From Chromohalobacter moromii (lineage in GTDB: Bacteria; Pseudomonadota; Gammaproteobacteria; Pseudomonadales; Halomonadaceae): a stretch of DNA of 64,000 bases. The notes below the pieces were generated by a model. The model saw only the letters and a list, made by a program, of their open reading frames with translations, made no database searches and had not been told where the DNA came from. How positions within the stretch are numbered: position 1 is the first letter of the stretch; every line of letters starts with the position of its first letter. Shown piece after piece: positions 58,094 through 64,000 of this stretch. The translations under genes and the position numbers were made by a program. The stretch covers positions 496,001 through 560,000 of the forward strand of contig NZ_JAHXDI010000003.1 in assembly GCF_023091865.1 (NCBI RefSeq), written 5' to 3'.

Positions 58094-58546
58094 ATGGCCG
58101 ATCAGAACCATGAACTGCGCAAGGCGGGGCTAAAAGTCACCTTGCCGCGTGTCAAGATCCTGCAAATTCTCGAAAGTACGCAGGACCAACACCATCTGAG
58201 CGCCGAAGATGTCTACAAAGCTCTGCTCGACGCAGGTGACGATGTCGGTCTGGCAACTGTGTATCGTGTCTTGACCCAGTTCGAGACGGCGGGGCTGGTG
58301 ATTCGTCACAATTTCGATGGCGGCCATGCCGTGTTCGAATTGTCGCAGGAAGAGCACCATGATCATATGGTGTGCTTGGAAAGCGGCGAGATCATCGAGT
58401 TCTTCGACGACACCATCGAGCGGCGACAACGCGAGATTGCCGAGGAGCACGGTTTCGAGCTCGTTGACCATGCGTTGGTGTTGTACGTACGTCCCAAGGG
58501 GTCTAGCGTGACGCGTCAAGAAGGCTCGGGGCCCGGCAAGAAGTAG
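58094..58546 (+). CDS. fur: Fur ferric-uptake regulator
   Basis: A 150-residue metal-dependent repressor. The winged-helix domain covers about 1-82 (AEDVYKALLDAGDDVGLATVYRVL), then the metal-binding and dimer domain with HHDHMVC (88-94). Only Cys94 is present; the second cysteine of the E. coli CxxC is Ser97, as also in Pseudomonas Fur, so it lacks that structural zinc site. It represses iron uptake genes when Fe2+ is bound, and could control the candidate RNA at 10.4 kb. Confidence 0.97.
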   Translation: MADQNHELRKAGLKVTLPRVKILQILESTQDQHHLSAEDVYKALLDAGDDVGLATVYRVLTQFETAGLVIRHNFDGGHAVFELSQEEHHDHMVCLESGEIIEFFDDTIERRQREIAEEHGFELVDHALVLYVRPKGSSVTRQEGSGPGKK

Positions 58547-58568
58547 CCTGAGTATTTAGCGTACACCG

Positions 58569-58606
58569 ACGACGAAACCGGCCTTCATGGCCGGTTTCGT
58601 CGTTTT
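58569..58606. terminator. terminator between fur and recN
   Basis: A 15-base perfect stem: 58569-58583 pairs with 58589-58603 around a TTCAT loop (core AAACCGGCC/GGCCGGTTT), followed by TTTT in the fur direction. It lies 22 bases past fur and serves convergent recN too, although no long U run is seen leftward. Confidence 0.85.
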
Positions 58607-58646
58607 GTATCCTCGTCATCGAGGGTAGCCACAGAACCCGGGACGC

Positions 58647-60320
58647 TCAATGCTGGGCGTGTTGGCTGGCGTCGAGCATTTCGCGAGCGTGTGCCAGTGT
58701 GCGGTCGGATAGTTTGACGCCACCGAGCATGCGGGCCAGCTCGCGTACGCGGCCGGCATCGTCGAGCAGCGCCATGTGCGTCAGGGTCGTATCGTGTTCG
58801 GCACGCTTTTCGATATGCAGATGATGATGCGCCTGAGCGGCGACTTGCGGCAGATGCGTCACGGTCAAAATCTGTCCTTGAGCACCGAGGCGCCTCAGTA
58901 GCTGGCCGACGATTTCTGCGATGGCGCCGGAAACGCCGACATCGACTTCATCGAAGACCATGCTGGGAACGCTGCTATGCTGCGCGGCAACGACCTGGAT
59001 CGCTAGGCTGATGCGTGACAGCTCGCCGCCCGAGGCAACCTTGCTCAGTGGGCGTGACGGCTGGCCGGGGTTGGCGCTGATCATGAAGCGTACCTGGTCG
59101 AGCCCCTCGGCCTGGGGCGTCTCGCGCGGTGAAATGGCAACCTCGAAAGTCGCTTTGCCCAATCCCAGGAAGGCCAGTTGCGCCTGAACGGCTTCGCCGA
59201 AGCCGCGCGCCGCCTCAAGACGTGCCTCACTGATCGCTCGCGCCTGCTGTCTGTAGGCGTCACGCGCCTGTTCCACTTCTTCGCCGAGTGCTTCCAGATC
59301 ATGTTCGCCGCCTTCGAGGCTCGCCAGTTCGTCGCTCAGGCGCTGATGCAGGTCGCGAAGTTCCTCGGGCATGACATGATGCTTACGTGCGATGCGGTGC
59401 ACTTCGCCGAGGCGGGCATCGACCTCCGCCAGGCGTTGGGGATCGAGCTCGGTGGTGTCGACGAAGCGATGCAGTTCGCGTGCCGCTTCCTCGATCTGGA
59501 TTTGCGCCTCGCTCAGCATGCCGAGCGCGTCTGCCAGTTGGTGGCGAATCTGCTCGGGTGCGTTCCCCAGGCGAGCGTTGGCGTGATGCAGTAATGACAG
59601 TGCACCGTGCTCGTCTTGATCGCAGCAGTCAGCGGCGAACTGCGCGTCACCCAGGATTTCCTCAAGATTGGCCAGTTGGGTCTGCTCGTTCTCCAGCGTC
59701 TCGAGTTCACCTTCGGCGAGCGCCAGTTGATCCAGCTCCTCCACCTGATAACGCAATAGCTGACGCCGTGCCTGCACTTCATCGCCGCTCTCTTGCAGGT
59801 CGCGCAGTCGCCGTCGGCGCGCACGCCAGTGATGGAAGTGCTCGCCGAGGGCCGCTACGGCCTCGGTCTGGCCGGCATAGGTGTCAAGCAGGCGCAGGTG
59901 AGTGTCTTCGCGCAAGAGTGCTTGGTGGGCGTGTTGGCTGTGGACCTCGATGAGATGTTCGCCGAGCGCTCTCAGGTCGCTCACCGTGACCGGTTGGCCG
60001 TTGATCCAGGCCTTGGAGCGCCCCGAAGCAGTGACGACACGCCGTAGCAGGCATTCGTCTTGCGGCAACTCGCGCGCGGCGAGCCAGGCACGGGCATCGG
60101 CGAGCCGGGCGATATCGAAGCGTGCACTGATGTCTGCACGTTCGCAGCCGTGGCGCACGCTGCCCACGTCGGCGCGCTCTCCCAAGCATAACCCTAAGGC
60201 GCCAAGCATGATCGATTTGCCGGCGCCGGTCTCACCGGTGATGGCCGTCATGCCATCGTGCAGGTCCAGATCGAGGCGCTCGACGATGGCGTAGTCGCGA
60301 ATGGCAAGCTGTATCAGCAT
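58647..60320 (-). CDS. recN: RecN DNA-repair ATPase
   Basis: A 557-residue SMC-like protein for double-strand break repair. Walker A is TGETGAGKSIML, the ABC signature KVASGGELSRISLAIQV, Walker B MVFDEVDVGVSG, and a coiled-coil occupies about residues 150-370. It starts MLIQLAIRDYAIVERLDLDL as the family does. Upstream is an exact LexA box, so it belongs to the SOS regulon as in E. coli. Confidence 0.97.
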   Translation of the reverse strand: MLIQLAIRDYAIVERLDLDLHDGMTAITGETGAGKSIMLGALGLCLGERADVGSVRHGCERADISARFDIARLADARAWLAARELPQDECLLRRVVTASGRSKAWINGQPVTVSDLRALGEHLIEVHSQHAHQALLREDTHLRLLDTYAGQTEAVAALGEHFHHWRARRRRLRDLQESGDEVQARRQLLRYQVEELDQLALAEGELETLENEQTQLANLEEILGDAQFAADCCDQDEHGALSLLHHANARLGNAPEQIRHQLADALGMLSEAQIQIEEAARELHRFVDTTELDPQRLAEVDARLGEVHRIARKHHVMPEELRDLHQRLSDELASLEGGEHDLEALGEEVEQARDAYRQQARAISEARLEAARGFGEAVQAQLAFLGLGKATFEVAISPRETPQAEGLDQVRFMISANPGQPSRPLSKVASGGELSRISLAIQVVAAQHSSVPSMVFDEVDVGVSGAIAEIVGQLLRRLGAQGQILTVTHLPQVAAQAHHHLHIEKRAEHDTTLTHMALLDDAGRVRELARMLGGVKLSDRTLAHAREMLDASQHAQH

Positions 60321-60354
60321 GAAAACCTCCGGGCGTCGGAAACGAAGCTGATCT

Positions 60355-60390
60355 CTGTGTGTTTATACAGTAGTTGGGTGGGGGCTTCAA
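60355..60390 (-). promoter_or_regulatory. recN promoter with LexA (SOS) box
   Basis: Leftward -35 TTGAAG (60390-60385), 17-base spacer, -10 TATAAA (60367-60362). CTGTGTGTTTATACAG (60355-60370) is an exact CTGT-N8-ACAG SOS box that covers the -10, so LexA would block polymerase directly. Confidence 0.88.
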
Positions 60391-60419
60391 TTGCCAGTCA
60401 TCGCAAGCGATATGAATGG

Positions 60420-60447
60420 CTTGAGATCGTTCATCGCATCCCCATAT
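60420..60447 (+). promoter_or_regulatory. grpE heat-shock (sigma-32) promoter
   Basis: CTTGAGA (60420-60426), 13-base spacer and CCCCATAT (60440-60447) match the sigma-32 pattern CTTGAAA-N11-16-CCCCATNT at all but one position of each box. It is 58 bases before grpE and back-to-back with the recN SOS promoter. Confidence 0.85.
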
Positions 60448-60505
60448 AGGAGGCAATCGCTTATTAGATGCGGCTTCGGGCCGCGCCAGCTGTCAGGAGA
60501 AACTC

Positions 60506-61138
60506 ATGGCCAAAGACCCGCAGACCCCGACCGAGGAAGAGCTGGCTCGCGCTGAGCGCGATGCCGAACCCCAGCCGGACGATACCACCGGAGACGATGC
60601 CGAACTCGAAGGCGTCGTCGAGGATGTCGAGGCCAGCGAGGCCGATGCCGAGGCGCTCGAAAACCCGGAAGCCGACGCGCTGGCTGTGCGTGTCGAAGAG
60701 CTGGAGCAAGCCTTGGCGGAGTCCAAGGATCAGGCGGCGCGTGCCGCCGCTGAAGCGCAGAATGTGCGTCGCCGCGCGGAGCAAGATGTCGAGAAGGCAC
60801 GCAAGTTCGCCTTGGAAAAATTCGTCAAGGAACTGCTGCCGGTCATCGATAGCTTGGAAAAGGCGTTGGAGTCGATGCAGGAAGGCGCTAGCGAGGTGCA
60901 TCGCGAAGGGGTCTCGATGACTCTGAAGCTGCAACTCGACGTGCTTAACAAGTTCGGCGTGGAAGCCGTCGATCCGCAAGGCGAGCCGTTCGACCCTCAG
61001 GTGCATGAAGCCATGACCATGGTGCCTAACTCGGAGGTTGAGCCCAACACCGTGATCGAGGTCATGCAGAAGGGGTACCTGTTGAATGGACGTCTGGTGC
61101 GTCCGGCGATGGTAGTCGTCAGCCAAGCCGCCAATTGA
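60506..61138 (+). CDS. grpE: GrpE nucleotide-exchange factor of DnaK
   Basis: A 210-residue protein. The first 55 residues are strikingly acidic and disordered, followed by the long dimerising helix (about 60-135) and the C-terminal beta domain ([44 protein letters not shown]). It releases ADP from DnaK. CAGGAG precedes ATG 60506. Confidence 0.97.
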   Translation: MAKDPQTPTEEELARAERDAEPQPDDTTGDDAELEGVVEDVEASEADAEALENPEADALAVRVEELEQALAESKDQAARAAAEAQNVRRRAEQDVEKARKFALEKFVKELLPVIDSLEKALESMQEGASEVHREGVSMTLKLQLDVLNKFGVEAVDPQGEPFDPQVHEAMTMVPNSEVEPNTVIEVMQKGYLLNGRLVRPAMVVVSQAAN

Positions 61139-61169
61139 TGCGGCAGGGGAGGGATGTGATGCCAATGCC

Positions 61170-61198
61170 CTTGAAAGGCGTTACCCCACCCCCCAAAT
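61170..61198 (+). promoter_or_regulatory. dnaK heat-shock (sigma-32) promoter
   Basis: CTTGAAA (61170-61176), 14-base spacer and CCCCAAAT (61191-61198). The extended -35 CCCTTGAAA is a full sigma-32 match. It lies 70 bases before dnaK, giving dnaK its own heat-shock start in addition to any read-through from grpE. Confidence 0.85.
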
Positions 61199-61268
61199 AG
61201 ACGAACAACGAGGCGGTAATGCCGCCGACGAACACGAAACAGTCAAGCAACGATTTTGAGGTATTCCA

Positions 61269-63203
61269 ATGGGACGCATCATCGGTATTGATTTGGGGAC
61301 CACCAACTCCTGTGTTGCCATCCTTGACGGCGGCAACGCGAAGGTGATCGAAAACGCGGAAGGTGCTCGCACCACGCCGTCCATCATCGCTTACACCGAC
61401 GATGGTGAGACGCTGGTTGGCCAGGCCGCCAAGCGCCAGGCCGTCACCAACCCGAGCAACACGCTGTACGCGATCAAGCGTCTGATCGGCCGCAAGTTCA
61501 AGGACGATGTCGTTCAGAAAGACATCAAGATGGTGCCTTACACCATCGCTGAAGCCGATAACGGCGATGCTTGGGTCGAGGTCAAGGGCAGCAAGTTGGC
61601 ACCGCCGCAGGTTAGTGCGGAAGTGCTGAAGAAGATGAAGAAGACCGCCGAAGACTATCTCGGTGAAGAAGTCACCGACGCGGTGATCACCGTGCCGGCT
61701 TACTTCAACGATAGCCAGCGTCAGGCCACCAAGGACGCGGGGCGCATCGCCGGTCTCGAAGTCAAGCGTATCATCAACGAGCCGACGGCGGCCGCGCTGG
61801 CCTATGGCATGGACAAGGCGCGTGGCGACAAGACCATCGCGGTCTATGACCTGGGCGGTGGTACCTTCGATATCTCCATCATCGAAGTGGCCGATGTCGA
61901 TGGCGAAACTCAGTTCGAGGTGTTGGCTACCAATGGTGACACCTTCCTGGGCGGTGAAGATTTCGATCTCAAGCTGATCGACTATCTCGTGCAGCAGTTC
62001 AAGAACGATTCTGGCATTGACCTGTCTGGTGACAGCCTCGCCATGCAGCGTCTGAAGGAAGCCGCCGAGAAGGCCAAGATCGAGCTTTCCGCCGCGCAAC
62101 AGACCGAAGTCAACCTGCCGTACATCACAGCCGATAACACGGGACCCAAGCACCTTAACGTCAAGGTGACGCGTGCCAAGCTGGAGTCGCTGGTCGAAGA
62201 GCTGGTGCAGAACTCGTTGGCGCCTTGCAAGACCGCTCTGAGCGATGCCGGTCTATCCGCGTCCGAGATCGATGACGTCATCCTGGTGGGTGGCCAGACG
62301 CGCATGCCGCTGGTGCAGTCCAAGGTGGCTGACTTCTTCGGTAAGGACGCTCGCAAGGACGTCAATCCGGATGAAGCCGTGGCCGTTGGCGCGGCAATCC
62401 AGGGCGGCGTACTGGGCGGCGACGTCAAGGACGTGCTGCTGCTCGATGTCACGCCGCTGACGCTGGGCATCGAAACCCTGGGTGGCGTGATGACGCCGCT
62501 GATCGAGAAGAACACCACCATCCCGACCAAGAAGACGCAAACCTTCTCGACGGCGGATGACAACCAGACGGCCGTGACCATTCACGTGCAGCAGGGTGAG
62601 CGCAAGCAGTCCAGCGGCAACAAGTCACTGGGTCGCTTCGATCTGGCCGACATTCCGCCGGCGCCGCGTGGCGTGCCGCAGATCGAAGTCGCCTTCGATT
62701 TGGACGCCAACGGCATTCTCAACGTGTCCGCCAAGGACAAGGCTACCGGCAAGGAACAGTCCATCGTCATCAAGGCCTCTGGTGGTCTTTCCGACGAAGA
62801 GATCGATCAGATGGTCCAGGACGCCGAAGCGCATGAGGCCGAGGACAAGAAGTTCGAGGAACTGGTGCAGCTGCGTAACCAGGCCGATGGCATGGTCCAT
62901 GCCGCGCGCAAGACCCTCGAAGAAGCCGGCGACAAGGTCGAGGCCAGCGAGAAAGAGCAGATCGAGACCGCGATCAGCGAACTCGAGGAAGCCACCAAGG
63001 GCGACGACCAGGAGCATATCCAGGCCAAGCTCGACGCGCTGACCGAAGCCTCCGGCAACCTGGCGCAGAAGATGTACGCCGAACAAGGCGATGCGAGCGC
63101 CGAGGGTGGTGAGCAGCAAGCCGACGATGGCGCCCAGAAGAAAGAAGACGACGTGGTTGACGCCGAGTACGAGGAAGTCAACGACGACCAGAAAAAGCAG
63201 TAA
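61269..63203 (+). CDS. dnaK: DnaK (Hsp70) chaperone
   Basis: A 644-residue Hsp70. The ATPase domain starts [17 protein letters not shown] and has phosphate loops [15 protein letters not shown] and [13 protein letters not shown]; linker [18 protein letters not shown] leads to the substrate domain and helical lid, ending in a disordered acidic tail ([16 protein letters not shown]). It folds and refolds proteins with DnaJ and GrpE. Confidence 0.98.
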   Translation: MGRIIGIDLGTTNSCVAILDGGNAKVIENAEGARTTPSIIAYTDDGETLVGQAAKRQAVTNPSNTLYAIKRLIGRKFKDDVVQKDIKMVPYTIAEADNGDAWVEVKGSKLAPPQVSAEVLKKMKKTAEDYLGEEVTDAVITVPAYFNDSQRQATKDAGRIAGLEVKRIINEPTAAALAYGMDKARGDKTIAVYDLGGGTFDISIIEVADVDGETQFEVLATNGDTFLGGEDFDLKLIDYLVQQFKNDSGIDLSGDSLAMQRLKEAAEKAKIELSAAQQTEVNLPYITADNTGPKHLNVKVTRAKLESLVEELVQNSLAPCKTALSDAGLSASEIDDVILVGGQTRMPLVQSKVADFFGKDARKDVNPDEAVAVGAAIQGGVLGGDVKDVLLLDVTPLTLGIETLGGVMTPLIEKNTTIPTKKTQTFSTADDNQTAVTIHVQQGERKQSSGNKSLGRFDLADIPPAPRGVPQIEVAFDLDANGILNVSAKDKATGKEQSIVIKASGGLSDEEIDQMVQDAEAHEAEDKKFEELVQLRNQADGMVHAARKTLEEAGDKVEASEKEQIETAISELEEATKGDDQEHIQAKLDALTEASGNLAQKMYAEQGDASAEGGEQQADDGAQKKEDDVVDAEYEEVNDDQKKQ

Positions 63204-63233
63204 CCACGACGTCTGATGCTCGCATGACGGCAG

Positions 63234-63254
63234 CGCGGGGGATGCTCTCCCGCG
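63234..63254 (+). other. hairpin between dnaK and dnaJ
   Basis: CGCGGGGGA (63234-63242), loop TGC and TCTCCCGCG (63246-63254) form a 9-base stem with one G-U. There is no U run, so it probably sets the dnaK:dnaJ mRNA ratio by stability rather than ending transcription. Confidence 0.5.
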
Positions 63255-63293
63255 TTGCTGTTTGCGCAGCGCCGACACGGAGGCGGACCATCC

Positions 63294-64000
63294 ATGTCCA
63301 AGCGTGACTATTACGAAATATTGGGCATCGAGCGGGGAGCCGATCAGAAAGAGATCAAAAAGGCTTACCGTCGACTCGCCCAGAAGTACCATCCGGATCG
63401 CAACCCGGATGATGACACCTCGGCGGAGAAGTTCCGCGAAGTCTCCGAGGCTTATGAAGTCCTCGCCGATGAAGAAAAGCGTGCTGCCTATGACCAGTTC
63501 GGCCATGCCGGCGTCGACGGTCAAGGGGGCGGCGGCTTCGGTGGCGGTGGCGCCGGAGCAGGCGGATTCAGCGATATCTTCGGCGATGTGTTCGGCGATA
63601 TCTTCGGGGGCGGTGGTCGTCGCAACCCCAATGCGCCGCAGCGTGGTGCCGACCTGCGCTACAACCTCGAGATCGATCTAGAGGACGCCGTTGCCGGTAC
63701 CACGGTCGATATTCGCGTACCGCGTCACGTCGCATGTGAGCATTGCGATGGCGATGGTGCCGAGCCGGGTTCCAGTAAGGAAACCTGCCCGACCTGTCAT
63801 GGTCAGGGTCAGGTGCGCATGCAGCAGGGCTTCTTCGCCGTGCAGCAGACCTGCCCGACCTGTCATGGTGCTGGTCAGAGCATCAAGGTGCCGTGCCGCA
63901 AGTGTCATGGTGAAGGTCGCGTGCGCGAAACGCGGACCTTGTCGGTGAAGATTCCGGCTGGGGTCGATACTGGCGATCGGATTCGTCTCAACAACGAAGG
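63294..64000 (+). CDS. dnaJ: DnaJ (Hsp40) co-chaperone, 3' end outside the window
   Basis: The first 235 or so codons are present. The J domain ([37 protein letters not shown]) has the HPD motif that stimulates DnaK; a Gly/Phe-rich linker follows ([15 protein letters not shown]), then four zinc-binding CxxC motifs: [24 protein letters not shown] and [14 protein letters not shown] precedes ATG 63294. It is the third gene of the grpE-dnaK-dnaJ group. Confidence 0.97.
   Translation, partial: MSKRDYYEILGIERGADQKEIKKAYRRLAQKYHPDRNPDDDTSAEKFREVSEAYEVLADEEKRAAYDQFGHAGVDGQGGGGFGGGGAGAGGFSDIFGDVFGDIFGGGGRRNPNAPQRGADLRYNLEIDLEDAVAGTTVDIRVPRHVACEHCDGDGAEPGSSKETCPTCHGQGQVRMQQGFFAVQQTCPTCHGAGQSIKVPCRKCHGEGRVRETRTLSVKIPAGVDTGDRIRLNNE

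Overview
The window is a stretch of a GC-rich, salt-adapted gammaproteobacterial chromosome. It most probably comes from the Halomonadaceae (Chromohalobacter/Halomonas type). The evidence is acidic proteins, a TRAP transporter, a glycine-betaine-type binding protein, nuoC and nuoD fused, the order smpB-ratA-ratB-bamE-fur-recN-grpE-dnaK-dnaJ, and a tmRNA tag of the gammaproteobacterial type (ANDDNYAQGALAA). The genus is an inference; no 16S gene is present.

Left end (1-5.6 kb): a copper-resistance island, visibly more AT-rich than the rest, especially in the regulator and kinase genes. A DUF411 protein and a 49-residue membrane peptide run left from a CueR/MerR-like promoter. A cupredoxin, an OmpR-type regulator and its kinase run right, followed by copA (multicopper oxidase) and copB (outer membrane). 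The cupredoxin and copA promoters both carry TTCAG-N6-TTCAG at the same distance from the -10, the probable site of the regulator encoded between them.

5.7-21.6 kb: mixed metabolic genes: a thioesterase, a DUF423 protein, a Na+/alanine symporter, thiS-thiG-trmB, an AEC permease, an FKBP isomerase, a TRAP transporter whose binding protein converges on its membrane subunits, an ABC-F protein, dtd, a tandem Usp protein and thiD. Two intergenic regions stand out. At 10.39-10.56 kb there is a candidate Fur-controlled small RNA. At 12.1-12.4 kb four DnaA-box-like 9-mers in two convergent pairs flank a roughly 90% AT core.

21.9-37.1 kb: the complete nuo operon (nuoA, B, CD, E-N) for NADH dehydrogenase I, with a strong predicted promoter and a structured leader.

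37.2-50.4 kb: an endonuclease-fold protein with dsbA; engB; a leftward argH-lptM-lysA-dapF-DUF484-xerC-yigB cluster; and hemC-hemD-hemX-hemY ending in a clear terminator.

50.4-64 kb: an AzgA-type purine permease, a YbiO-like mechanosensitive channel, a glycine-betaine-type binding protein, ssrA (tmRNA) beside smpB, ratA-ratB, bamE, fur, recN (exact LexA box), and grpE-dnaK-dnaJ with sigma-32 promoters. dnaJ runs off the right edge. No tRNA, rRNA, insertion sequence, phage gene or CRISPR array was seen.
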